Source: Flavobacterium panici (GTDB taxonomy: Bacteria > Bacteroidota > Bacteroidia > Flavobacteriales > Flavobacteriaceae). Taken from it: a stretch of DNA of 56,201 nt. A program made the translations under genes and the position numbers. The DNA lies in assembly GCF_903819335.1 (NCBI RefSeq), contig NZ_CAIJDE010000041.1, forward strand, positions 1 to 56,201, written 5' to 3'. Below are positions 7,495 to 15,506 of the stretch, piece by piece (the stretch's first letter is position 1; every line of letters starts with the position of its first letter). The notes under the pieces are model-generated. The model was not told where the DNA came from, did no database searches, and saw only the letters and a list, made by a program, of their open reading frames with translations.

Positions 7495-9009
7495 ATGAGA
7501 GATATTCATTATATAAGTACTGAAACTATAACGCTGGAAACTTTACAGGAAATTTTAGTAAATGACAAGGCACTTGAGTTATCTGAGGAAGCTAAAGTAA
7601 ATGTTCAAAAATGCCGTGATTATTTAGATAAAAAAATGGCATCACTTACGACACCAATTTACGGAATCAATACTGGTTTTGGATCTTTATATAGTGTAAA
7701 AATCTCTAATGAGAATTTATCGAAACTTCAGGAAAACTTAGTAAAGTCTCATGCTTGCGGAACGGGTGAGGAAGTTCCGGCAGAAATTGTAAAAATGATG
7801 CTTTTGCTTAAAATCCAATCTTTAAGCTACGGACATTCTGGAGTTCAATTGATTACTTTAAGCCGTTTGGTTGATTTTTATAATAATAATATTTTACCGG
7901 TAATTTATACCCAGGGTTCACTTGGGGCTTCTGGAGATTTAGCGCCGCTGGCACATTTATCTTTACCTTTAATTGGAGAAGGAGAAGTTTATTTTGAAGG
8001 TAAAAAAGTGGCTTCTGCCGAAGTTTTAAAACATTTTAACTGGGAACCAATTGTTTTACAGTCAAAAGAAGGTTTGGCTTTGTTAAACGGAACACAGTTT
8101 ATGAGTGCTTACGGAGCTCATATTTTAATTAAAGCATATAAATATTCGTATCTGGCAGATTTAATTGGAACTATTTCTTTAGAAGGTTTTGATGGAAGAA
8201 TTGAGCCGTTCAATGAATTGATACATTATATACGTCCGCATAAAGGACAAATCGTAACGGCGCAGCGCATTACTGAATTTTTAGACGGAAGTGAAATTAT
8301 CGCTCAGGAAAAGAAACATGTTCAGGATCCGTATTCTTTCCGTTGTATGCCACAGGTTCACGGTGCTTCAAAAGATGCAATTGATTACGTTCGAAAAGTA
8401 TTTAAAACCGAAATAAATTCGGTTACTGATAATCCAAATATATTTATTGAAGCCGATCAGATTATTTCGGGAGGAAATTTCCACGGACAGCCTTTGGCTT
8501 TGGCTTTAGATTTTATGGCAATTGCTTTGGCAGAATTGGGAAGTATTTCTGAAAGAAGAACGTATCAGTTAATTTCCGGTTTACGTAACCTTCCGGCATT
8601 TTTAGTTGATAATCCGGGATTAAATTCTGGTTTCATGATTCCGCAATATACTGCAGCAAGTATTGCCAGTCAAAACAAGCAATTAGCGACTCCGGCTAGT
8701 GTTGACAGTATTGTTTCGAGCAACGGACAAGAAGATCATGTGAGCATGGGAGCAAACGGAGCGACGAAAGCCTTACGAGTTTTGGATAATTTAGTGCGTA
8801 TTTTAGCGATTGAATTGCTGAATGCATCTCAGGCAGTTGCTTACAGAGAGCCTTTAAAAACAAGTGATTTCATCGAAATGTTCTTAAGTAGTTATAGAGA
8901 AGTTGTACCGTTGGTTAAGGAAGATAGAATCTTACATTATGATATTGAAAACACAGTTTCGTTCCTGGAGAGTTTCCAAATAGAAAACGATTTGTTAACA
9001 ATGGCTTAA
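7495..9009 (+). CDS. hutH: Histidine ammonia-lyase
   Basis: The enzyme removes ammonia from L-histidine to give urocanate, the first step of histidine breakdown, in the cytoplasm. The self-forming MIO cofactor triad is Ala145-Ser146-Gly147 in GSLGASGDLAPLAHL. The catalytic tyrosine is Y56 in YGINTGFG. Residues S85-H86 at the selectivity position and GQEDHVSMG favour histidine over tyrosine or phenylalanine as substrate. At 504 residues the length is normal for the family. No other hut gene is adjacent: the thr leader is divergent upstream, and phosphate transport genes follow after 48 bases with their own promoter box. An aromatic ammonia-lyase role is less likely. Confidence 0.9.
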   Translation: MRDIHYISTETITLETLQEILVNDKALELSEEAKVNVQKCRDYLDKKMASLTTPIYGINTGFGSLYSVKISNENLSKLQENLVKSHACGTGEEVPAEIVKMMLLLKIQSLSYGHSGVQLITLSRLVDFYNNNILPVIYTQGSLGASGDLAPLAHLSLPLIGEGEVYFEGKKVASAEVLKHFNWEPIVLQSKEGLALLNGTQFMSAYGAHILIKAYKYSYLADLIGTISLEGFDGRIEPFNELIHYIRPHKGQIVTAQRITEFLDGSEIIAQEKKHVQDPYSFRCMPQVHGASKDAIDYVRKVFKTEINSVTDNPNIFIEADQIISGGNFHGQPLALALDFMAIALAELGSISERRTYQLISGLRNLPAFLVDNPGLNSGFMIPQYTAASIASQNKQLATPASVDSIVSSNGQEDHVSMGANGATKALRVLDNLVRILAIELLNASQAVAYREPLKTSDFIEMFLSSYREVVPLVKEDRILHYDIENTVSFLESFQIENDLLTMA

Positions 9010-9011
9010 CA

Positions 9012-9038
9012 TTGTAAAATATTATTGAAGTAATTTTG
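9012..9038 (+). promoter_or_regulatory. Putative promoter of the DUF47-Pit operon
   Basis: TTG at 9012-9014 and an exact TAnnTTTG match (TAATTTTG) at 9031-9038 are 16 bases apart, slightly short. The start codon at 9058 lies 19 bases past the box. Confidence 0.5.
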
Positions 9039-9057
9039 CACTATCAAAAATATAAAA

Positions 9058-9702
9058 ATGTCAATAAACAGTATTTTCCAATTTTTAGTGCCGAAAGACA
9101 AAAAATTCTTTCCACTTTTTGAAGAGGCTTCAAGCAATTTAATTGAATTAGCTTCTAATTTACACGAAGCGGTAAACCTTCCATTGAAAGAAAGAGAAAT
9201 TCTTTTTCAAAAGATTGACGAATTAGAACAAAGAGGAGAGGACATTACACGTCAGACCAACTTGGAATTAAGCAGAAACTTTATCACTCCATTTGACAGA
9301 GAGGATATCCATACATTAATTACTTCTATTGATAACGTTGCTGATTACCTTCATGGTGCAGCAAGCCGTATGAGATTGTATCAGGTTGATAAGATTACAA
9401 AATCTATCAGAAAGATGACAGAAATTAACCTTGAGGCTTGTCAAAACATTGACAGTGCTGTAAAAGAGTTAAGAAATTTAAAGAATTTTAAAATCATTAA
9501 AGATGCTTGTGCCAGAATTAATAAACTGGAAAACAAATCTGATAATGTATATAACAAAGCAGTTTTTGAAATTTTTGAAAACGAAACAGACGCTAAAAAT
9601 ATCATTAAATATAAAGAGGTGTTATCTGTTTTAGAATCAGCAACAGACAAATGTAAGAGTGTTGCGAACATACTAGAATCTATTTCTGTAAAACATTCTT
9701 AA
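9058..9702 (+). CDS. DUF47 family phosphate transport regulator (PhoU-like)
   Basis: This 214-residue all-helical protein belongs to the DUF47/PhoU-like family, which is usually paired with Pit-type phosphate carriers and thought to modulate them. Recognisable segments are the N-terminal FFPLFEEASSNL helix, DELEQRGEDITRQTNLELSRNFITPFDREDI near residues 60-85, and IDNVADYLHGAASRM. The two acidic-rich blocks resemble the metal-binding E/D motifs of PhoU proteins. The pit gene follows after 30 bases on the same strand, and a promoter box precedes this gene, so the two form an operon. Confidence 0.9.
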   Translation: MSINSIFQFLVPKDKKFFPLFEEASSNLIELASNLHEAVNLPLKEREILFQKIDELEQRGEDITRQTNLELSRNFITPFDREDIHTLITSIDNVADYLHGAASRMRLYQVDKITKSIRKMTEINLEACQNIDSAVKELRNLKNFKIIKDACARINKLENKSDNVYNKAVFEIFENETDAKNIIKYKEVLSVLESATDKCKSVANILESISVKHS

Positions 9703-9732
9703 TTCAATCTTTCATTCTGAAGTTATAATTTT

Positions 9733-11076
9733 ATGACGCTACTTATATTAATTATAGTATTAGCCTTAATTTTTGATTACATCAATGGTTTTCATGATGC
9801 GGCAAATGCTATAGCGACTGTTGTTGCTACAAAGGTTTTAACGCCTTTTCAGGCCGTTCTTTGGGCAGCATTTTTTAACTTTTTAGCTTATTGGGTTTTC
9901 GGATTTGGTGTTGCAGATACTGTTGCAAAAACAGCGCACACAATGGAAATTAACCTGGTTGTAATTCTTGCCGGGGTTATTGCGGCAATTTGCTGGAATT
10001 TATTGACTTGGTGGTTAGGGATTCCTTCAAGTTCTTCTCATACATTAATTGGAGGTTTTGCAGGAGCAGCGGTTGCGCACGCTATTGCAGTTCATGGTTT
10101 TTCTGGTTATGTTGGAGAGGATGGAACAACACATTATTGGTATCAAATTGTAAGCTGGTATAAGGCCGGAAAAGATGGCGGAATGCCTTCTGGAGTTCTT
10201 ATTATTATTGCTTTTATTGTTTTAGCACCTTTATTAGGAGCTTTGGCATCGTATTTAATTTCAATTTGGTTATTAAATGCTTCTCGTAAAAGTATTTGGC
10301 CTAAAGTATTTACTGTAGCTTTAATGCTCGGAACTATTTGGTTTGTATACGCTCAAATGGTTTCTTACGATGAAATTTTAGAGCATGGAAAACCTCGTTT
10401 TGATTCTCATTTTTGGAGTATAGCTTTTGATCCTCATAATATTAAATGGTTTTTAGTAGCCTTTATTATTTTAACTGTAAGTGCATTTTGTTTGATATTT
10501 AGCAGTTTGAATCTTCATCAGGCTGATGCTGCTTTGAAAAAAATGCAGTTATTATCTTCTGCGGCTTTCAGTTTAGGTCACGGAGGAAATGATTCTCAAA
10601 AAGTAATGGGTATTATCGCTGCAGCTGTAGCGGTTTATATCAATACAAATCCTGGAGTTCATATGGATTCATGGTTAAATGTTGTACTGCCAAATGATGA
10701 CACAGGAATAAAAGGAGTAATGCCGGGATGGATTCCGTTAGCTTGTTATTCTGCAATTGCAGCGGGAACTTTAAGTGGTGGATGGAAAATTGTAAAAACA
10801 ATGGGATCTAAAATCACAAAAGTAAGTTCATTTGAAGGAGTTGCTGCTGAAACTGCCGGAGCCTTAACGCTTTATTTTACAGAGCATTTAAAAATTCCGG
10901 TAAGTACAACACATACTATTACAGGATCTATTATTGGTGTTGGATTAACAAAACGTGTTTCTGCAGTTCGCTGGGGAGTTACCGTAAGTTTAGTTTGGGC
11001 TTGGATTCTAACTATTCCAATTTCAGCAATATTAGCAGGTTTGGTTTATTTTATACTAAGTTTGTTTATTTCGTAA
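9733..11076 (+). CDS. pit: Low-affinity inorganic phosphate transporter, Pit family
   Basis: This inner-membrane carrier imports phosphate, usually as a metal-phosphate complex with protons. The two inverted PiT signatures are visible: DYINGFHDAANAIATVVATK at about residues 11-30 and GHGGNDSQKVMGI near residue 285. At 447 residues it has about 10-12 hydrophobic segments. A longer central loop carries HGFSGYVGEDGTTHYW. It follows the DUF47 gene directly. A strong terminator lies about 50 bases after the stop. Confidence 0.93.
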   Translation: MTLLILIIVLALIFDYINGFHDAANAIATVVATKVLTPFQAVLWAAFFNFLAYWVFGFGVADTVAKTAHTMEINLVVILAGVIAAICWNLLTWWLGIPSSSSHTLIGGFAGAAVAHAIAVHGFSGYVGEDGTTHYWYQIVSWYKAGKDGGMPSGVLIIIAFIVLAPLLGALASYLISIWLLNASRKSIWPKVFTVALMLGTIWFVYAQMVSYDEILEHGKPRFDSHFWSIAFDPHNIKWFLVAFIILTVSAFCLIFSSLNLHQADAALKKMQLLSSAAFSLGHGGNDSQKVMGIIAAAVAVYINTNPGVHMDSWLNVVLPNDDTGIKGVMPGWIPLACYSAIAAGTLSGGWKIVKTMGSKITKVSSFEGVAAETAGALTLYFTEHLKIPVSTTHTITGSIIGVGLTKRVSAVRWGVTVSLVWAWILTIPISAILAGLVYFILSLFIS

Positions 11077-11126
11077 AATGATTGAACTAAAATGTGAGAT
11101 GTAAATCGCATTTTGTCTGCATAATT

Positions 11127-11161
11127 AAAAAGCCGATTTCTATTGAAATCGGCTTTTTTTT
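11127..11161 (+). terminator. Terminator after pit, first copy of a duplicated terminator
   Basis: AAAAAGCCGATTTC, a short loop and GAAATCGGC followed by T7 form a strong Rho-independent terminator. The same sequence with a slightly different loop recurs at 12646-12680, on the far side of the SUKH gene. Confidence 0.9.
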
Positions 11162-11177
11162 GTTATGATAATGTAAG

Positions 11178-11208
11178 TTGTTTTTAAGATTTAATGTATC
11201 TATATTTA
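11178..11208 (+). promoter_or_regulatory. Putative promoter of the SUKH gene
   Basis: TTG at 11178-11180 is followed after 20 bases by TATATTTA at 11201-11208, one base off TAnnTTTG. The start codon is 29 bases further at 11238. Confidence 0.45.
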
Positions 11209-11237
11209 CTTGAAATAAATAAAGAAATAAGTTAATA

Positions 11238-12647
11238 ATGGATGAATTAGATCAAATCAAACGTATTAGATATAAGTTAACCTTAGCGAAAAATACCGAC
11301 AAAAAGTATGAAGTGTTTGGTGCCGGTAAACATAAATATATTTTAGGTGAAACTGTTAAGGAAGCGGAAATTTTAAAGTTTGAAAAAGATTATGACTTAG
11401 AGCTTCCAGAGGATTATAAAGCGTTTTTGCTTCATATTGGCAATGGTGGAGTTTCTTATGCAAATTCTGCAGCTGGGCCTTCTTATGGAATTTACCCTTT
11501 AGGAAAAAATGTAAACGAATTTATCTATGAAAATACGACAGCTTATTTAAAAGAAAATTGTAGAATTTATCCAAAAATGCCAAACGAATTCTGGGATAAG
11601 TTAATTCAAAAAATTGAAAATGATGATATTTCGGATGAAGAATTTGACATTGAATTAGGGGAGATATTTTCTGGAATATTGCCGCTTGGAAGCCAAGGCT
11701 GTACTTATTATCATGCACTTGTTTTAAATGGAGAATTTAAAGGAAGAGTTGTTAATATTGATATTGACAGACAAAAGCCATCTTTTGCTTTCGAGTTAAA
11801 TTTTTTAGATTGGTATGAAAGATGGCTTGATGAAATTATACCAGAAAAATTAAAACTAAATATGCCGGATTTTTTTAGGTTTTCACTTGGAGGATTATCA
11901 AGTTATATTTTAGAAGTATATTTTTCAACAAATGAAAATGAAACGAAAATTGAATGCCTAAAGAGTCTTTTAAAGAAGCAAAATCTTGATTCAAAAACTA
12001 TTGAGGTACTAGAAGAACAGTATAAATTACGTGTTGGTGAAATTCAAAGAATGATACTTCAGATACTTACGAAATTTGATTACGAAAAAGCACATTCTTA
12101 TTTAATTGATTTATCAAGAGAGAACTTATTAGAGGTTTTTCAATTTGTGTTTTGGTATGCGAAAGATAAAAGTCCTGAGTGGCTAGCAATTATTGAAGCT
12201 AACGCTGAGAAAATAAATAATGAAGAAACTTTTAGATTTTGTACTTATTTATTAAAGCAAATGAATATAGATTATAGCTATTTTATAATCCCTTTTACTT
12301 TAAATAAAAGCGAAAATATAAGGGTTAGTGCTTATTATTCACTGGGAAAATTAAGCAATAAGATTGATTATTTAGATAATTTTATAGTAGGTTTAAGCGA
12401 TAGTTCAAATACAGTTATTCGTTCCGCATTGCAAGCATTAAATGGTATATTGGATAGAAAACTTCTAGTTCATTATAAGATAATTGCAGAAAAATTCCCT
12501 AAAGAGCAAGATTATATTTTGTCAAATTTAAACTGCAATCTTGAATTATTTGGATTATCCACAACAACCATAAAAACTATTAATATTGATGAATATAAAA
12601 TAATTAATATGAGTAATCGAAAATGGTTTGAGTTTTGGAAAAATTAA
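11238..12647 (+). CDS. SUKH (SMI1/KNR4) family protein with helical-repeat C-terminus
   Basis: The first ~200 residues carry a SMI1/KNR4 (SUKH-1) domain, seen in EILKFEKDYDLELPEDYKAFLLHIGNGG (written here only as a landmark for residues 45-72) and YGIYPLGKN, with a DWYERWLDEII end. SUKH proteins are often immunity proteins against polymorphic toxins, though some are housekeeping. Residues 210-469 are helical and contain HEAT-like pairs (RVSAYYSLGKLS; VIRSALQALNGIL). No toxin gene is adjacent. The gene has its own promoter box and lies exactly between two almost identical terminators, with its stop codon three bases before the second stem begins. Transfer as a single-gene cassette is plausible. 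Target is unknown. Confidence 0.75.
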   Translation: MDELDQIKRIRYKLTLAKNTDKKYEVFGAGKHKYILGETVKEAEILKFEKDYDLELPEDYKAFLLHIGNGGVSYANSAAGPSYGIYPLGKNVNEFIYENTTAYLKENCRIYPKMPNEFWDKLIQKIENDDISDEEFDIELGEIFSGILPLGSQGCTYYHALVLNGEFKGRVVNIDIDRQKPSFAFELNFLDWYERWLDEIIPEKLKLNMPDFFRFSLGGLSSYILEVYFSTNENETKIECLKSLLKKQNLDSKTIEVLEEQYKLRVGEIQRMILQILTKFDYEKAHSYLIDLSRENLLEVFQFVFWYAKDKSPEWLAIIEANAEKINNEETFRFCTYLLKQMNIDYSYFIIPFTLNKSENIRVSAYYSLGKLSNKIDYLDNFIVGLSDSSNTVIRSALQALNGILDRKLLVHYKIIAEKFPKEQDYILSNLNCNLELFGLSTTTIKTINIDEYKIINMSNRKWFEFWKN

Positions 12648-12680
12648 AAAGCCGATTTCAAATTGAAATCGGCTTTTTTT
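12646..12680 (+). terminator. Terminator after the SUKH gene, second copy
   Basis: AAAAAGCCGATTTC, loop AAATT and GAAATCGGC followed by T7 start right at the stop codon. About 39 of 41 bases agree with the terminator at 11127-11161, allowing for the loop. Confidence 0.9.
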
Positions 12681-12789
12681 GTTTCGTTTAATTGTAAATG
12701 GAAATATGTCTGTAAATGGTGTTTTTATAATTTTTAGCAGTCATTTTTAAGATTCTGTAAATTGATATTTGCAGGATTATTAAACATGT

Positions 12790-12831
12790 AAACTCATTTT
12801 CTAAAGTATTGAAATAGATTGAAATGAGTTT
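12790..12831. repeat. Ten-base inverted repeat before the orphan lipoprotein
   Basis: AAACTCATTT at 12790-12799 is mirrored by AAATGAGTTT at 12822-12831, with a 22-base loop. It lies 20 bases before the predicted start. It might be an operator or a weak hairpin; nothing decides between them. Confidence 0.4.
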
Positions 12832-12850
12832 TTAAAACTGCTAATCCCAA

Positions 12851-13354
12851 TTGATACATATCTTTAAAAACAATAAGCTTTCACCACTTTTCTTATTGGT
12901 GTTTTTTTTGCTTTTCTCTTGTAAAGGCGACGATGATATAAGAAGAATTCGTTTAAAAGTAGATCAAAAGAAAGTGACCAGCAATCCAAATGAAGAATCG
13001 GATATAATTTCCTGTTTTATAAAAGAATCGGTCAGTAAATCTTTGAAAGGCATAAATACAGATAAATTAAAATATTATACAGTTGAAAGAAATGATACTA
13101 TTTTAGTAATAGCTAAGGTTAGTGATATGATGGGGATTCAAAAATCTTCCCGGAAAAAAATGTTATTTGCTATAAATGACTGTCTTATTTCTTCTGAAAG
13201 ATATTATATGAAAAAGATTTACATAGATGTAGAAGGAAACTTTAGTACACTATTGGTAAAAACACCTATGAGATATGATTTGGATGGGAGGTTTGCGGAT
13301 GAGGATTTACTTTTATCATTTTATGGTAAATCAAAAATCCCTTTTAAAAAATAA
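12851..13354 (+). CDS. Hypothetical lipoprotein, TTG start
   Basis: The family is not recognised. The N-terminus is a lipoprotein signal: basic start, hydrophobic LSPLFLLVFFLLFS core and Cys24, followed by KGDDD. The acidic residues after the Cys suggest an exported lipid-anchored protein of about 144 mature residues with mixed charge. No ATG is available: the frame has a TAA seven bases before 12851, so TTG at 12851 is the only start that keeps the whole signal. The gene stands alone, 203 bases after the SUKH stop, and the converging yetF gene ends 23 bases later. Confidence 0.6.
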   Translation: MIHIFKNNKLSPLFLLVFFLLFSCKGDDDIRRIRLKVDQKKVTSNPNEESDIISCFIKESVSKSLKGINTDKLKYYTVERNDTILVIAKVSDMMGIQKSSRKKMLFAINDCLISSERYYMKKIYIDVEGNFSTLLVKTPMRYDLDGRFADEDLLLSFYGKSKIPFKK

Positions 13355-13377
13355 GAAATAAAGTTTTTTGTTTCTCT

Positions 13378-13899
13378 TTAATTAAAATTCTGCAGGCTTT
13401 TATGATTGTGTTTACGTTTATAATGTGTTTGTTTTAATTTTTCCTGATCTTCAGAAATTATACTGATTGTTCCGTCAATTTCTAACATTGCAAGCTTTAC
13501 ATTTTTAAAAAATTCGATTCCATGTTCTCTCATGGCTTCCTTTAATTCTTCGTCAGAAATATCTAATTTACTTAAAGCTTTAAAATCGAGCTTTCCATCA
13601 TGAATTAATACTTCGGGTTTGTCTAATAAAAGTTCGCCAAAAACCTTGTATTTGCGCGTCAATTTTTTAATTATAAAATTGATTATAAATAAAACTAATG
13701 CAGCAATTAAACCTCCTGAAAGACTTGTGTCTGGCCCAACCATTGCATTTTGAACGGAGTTACTAATTAGTAAAATCAGAATAATATCTGCTGTATTTAA
13801 TTGTGAAAGTTCTTTTTTACCAAAAACGCGTAAGGCAATTGTCATAAAAAAGTAGACGGCAACGCTTCTTAATATGATATCTAAATAGGGAAAAAGCAT
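13378..13899 (-). CDS. DUF421 / YetF-like membrane protein
   Basis: This family has an N-terminal membrane part and a C-terminal YetF (DUF421) domain. Three hydrophobic segments lie at about residues 6-24, 36-52 and 58-78. The signatures ALRVFGKKELSQLNTADIILI and SNSVQNAM are typical. The soluble part (about 85-173) includes the family's KPEVLIHDGKL and ISDEELKEAMREHGI. Function is poorly known; Bacillus relatives act in spores or the envelope. The frame opens at 13935, but that ATG lies inside the perfect terminator palindrome of the upstream gene. I therefore start at 13899 (MLFPYLD), giving 173 residues. Confidence 0.85.
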   Translation of the reverse strand: MLFPYLDIILRSVAVYFFMTIALRVFGKKELSQLNTADIILILLISNSVQNAMVGPDTSLSGGLIAALVLFIINFIIKKLTRKYKVFGELLLDKPEVLIHDGKLDFKALSKLDISDEELKEAMREHGIEFFKNVKLAMLEIDGTISIISEDQEKLKQTHYKRKHNHKSLQNFN

Positions 13900-13917
13900 G
13901 TTTTTTATTTTAAAGTT

Positions 13918-13956
13918 AAAAAAAAACTTTGTCAAAGTTTTAAAACTTTGACAAAG
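13918..13956 (-). terminator. Terminator of the RimB-RimK gene
   Basis: CTTTGTCAAAGTTTT at 13927-13941 is followed directly by its exact reverse complement up to 13956, a 30-base perfect palindrome. On the minus strand it is followed by nine T (13918-13926). It ends the upstream gene and sits just before yetF. Confidence 0.88.
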
Positions 13957-13994
13957 CTGCTAAATTATTTATGTGATATTAAGTTTAGATGAAC

Positions 13995-15365
13995 TTAACC
14001 AAGTTTAAAATTCTTTTCAATTGCTTTAATCATTTCTCCGGCAATATCTTTATTTGTTGCACCTTCGATTCCTTCAAGACCCGGTGAAGAGTTTACCTCC
14101 AATAATAATGGCCCTTTTGAAGAACGAATAATATCCACACCAGCTACTTTTAAATCCATGGCTTTTGCGGCCTTAATCGCGATCTTTTTCTCTTCGGCAG
14201 TTACTTTTATTACAGATGCTGTTCCGCCAAGGTGAATATTTGCTCTAAATTCGCCCGGCATTGCTTCACGCTGAATCGCAGCAACCACCTTTCCGTCAAT
14301 TACAAAACAGCGAATATCTTTTCCATTTGCTTCTTTGATGAATTCCTGAACTAAGATATTTGCATTTAAACTTTTAAAAGCATTGATAACACTTTCTGCG
14401 GCTTTTTTAGTTTCGGCTAAAACAACCCCTTTTCCCTGCGTTCCTTCTAATAACTTGACAATTAGAGGAGAACCTCCAACCATCTTAATTAAATCGTCTG
14501 TATCCAGCGGAGAATTGGCAAAACCAGTTGTTGGGATATCAATACCGCTGTTTAAAAGCAATTGCAGTGAATATAATTTATCTCTTGATTGTGTTATGGC
14601 TGTAGCGGAGTTTAAAACGAAAACCTTCAATGCTTCAAATTGACGTGTTAAAGCACAGCCGTAAAAAGTTATACTTGGTCTAATTCGTGGAATTATGGCA
14701 TCAAATTGATTTAAGATTTTTCCGCCTCTGTAATGAATCTCCGGAGTTTTGGCATCGAGTTTCATGTAACATTCTTTGATGTTCAAAAAATGCATTTCAT
14801 GACCGCGCATTTCGCCCGCTTCCATAATTCTTTTATTGCTGTATAATTCCGGATTACTGGCTAAAAGGCCAATTCGTAAACCAGAACTTGCTTTTTCTGA
14901 GTTTTGATATAATTCTTTTAAAGCCTCGCTTGTAGGCTGTCCAAGTAAGTATTTTTCTTCCGGATCAACCAATACACGTCCGCTCATGGCTTCGCGTCCT
15001 AAAAGCATACGGAAACCCATGGAATCACGATTGGTCAAAGTCATTTCGATTGGCCATTTTGAATCGCCAATTCTAATATTGGTCTGAATTACATAACGGT
15101 GTTCTCTAAAACCGCTAGAACTTTTTACAATTCTTTTATCGACAAGCGGAGCTTCGCAATGAATGATGGTTTTAATATTATTTTGGATTGGATTAATGTC
15201 AAACTTAACCCAATTAGCATCATTTTTTATAAAAGGAGCTATGTTGATAGCGTGCATTGCCGAAGTTTTGGCACCAGAATCGACACGAGCCTTAATTGTC
15301 GGGATTCCAAGTTCTGGAAATGCGCACCATTCTTCGCTGCCTAAAATGACTTTGTTTTGAAGCAT
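13995..15365 (-). CDS. rimK: RimB-like protease domain fused to RimK-type glutamate ligase
   Basis: Two domains are fused. Residues 1-150 are an ATP-dependent zinc protease/RimB-like domain (retropepsin fold), seen in [15 protein letters not shown] and the catalytic-type motif [14 protein letters not shown], plus [10 protein letters not shown]. Residues 165-456 are a RimK-type ATP-grasp ligase: [15 protein letters not shown], and the metal-binding [15 protein letters not shown]. RimK adds glutamates to the C-terminus of ribosomal protein S6 in gamma-proteobacteria, and RimB trims them, so the fusion may write and erase the same tag. It is a single-gene unit with an exact -7 box and a strong terminator. 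S6 as the substrate here is inferred. Confidence 0.88.
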   Translation of the reverse strand: MLQNKVILGSEEWCAFPELGIPTIKARVDSGAKTSAMHAINIAPFIKNDANWVKFDINPIQNNIKTIIHCEAPLVDKRIVKSSSGFREHRYVIQTNIRIGDSKWPIEMTLTNRDSMGFRMLLGREAMSGRVLVDPEEKYLLGQPTSEALKELYQNSEKASSGLRIGLLASNPELYSNKRIMEAGEMRGHEMHFLNIKECYMKLDAKTPEIHYRGGKILNQFDAIIPRIRPSITFYGCALTRQFEALKVFVLNSATAITQSRDKLYSLQLLLNSGIDIPTTGFANSPLDTDDLIKMVGGSPLIVKLLEGTQGKGVVLAETKKAAESVINAFKSLNANILVQEFIKEANGKDIRCFVIDGKVVAAIQREAMPGEFRANIHLGGTASVIKVTAEEKKIAIKAAKAMDLKVAGVDIIRSSKGPLLLEVNSSPGLEGIEGATNKDIAGEMIKAIEKNFKLG

Positions 15366-15396
15366 ACTTTGTTTTATTTATTATAGAATTTAAATT

Positions 15397-15404
15397 CAAA
15401 AATA
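15397..15404 (-). promoter_or_regulatory. Putative -7 box for the RimB-RimK gene
   Basis: The minus strand reads TATTTTTG, an exact TAnnTTTG match, 31 bases before the ATG. The start region AAATAAAACAAAGTATGC is identical over 18 bases to that of the TPR gene at 28607. Confidence 0.5.
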
Positions 15405-15440
15405 GCTATTTGCTTTTACTAAAGATAGTAAATTATCCAA

Positions 15441-15477
15441 AAAAAACACCCGTTAAGTTATGAAAACGTAACGGGTG
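15441..15477 (-). terminator. Terminator of clpC
   Basis: CACCCGTTA at 15447-15455 pairs with TAACGGGTG at 15469-15477. Six T follow on the minus strand. It lies 30 bases past the clpC stop. Confidence 0.85.
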
Positions 15478-15506
15478 GATTATTTTTGTTATAAATTTTA
15501 AGTAAT

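Noticed and set aside
7495..9009. Tyrosine or phenylalanine ammonia-lyase
   Set aside because: The selectivity residues are Ser-His and the QED motif is present, as in histidine enzymes; no pigment or phenylpropanoid genes are adjacent.
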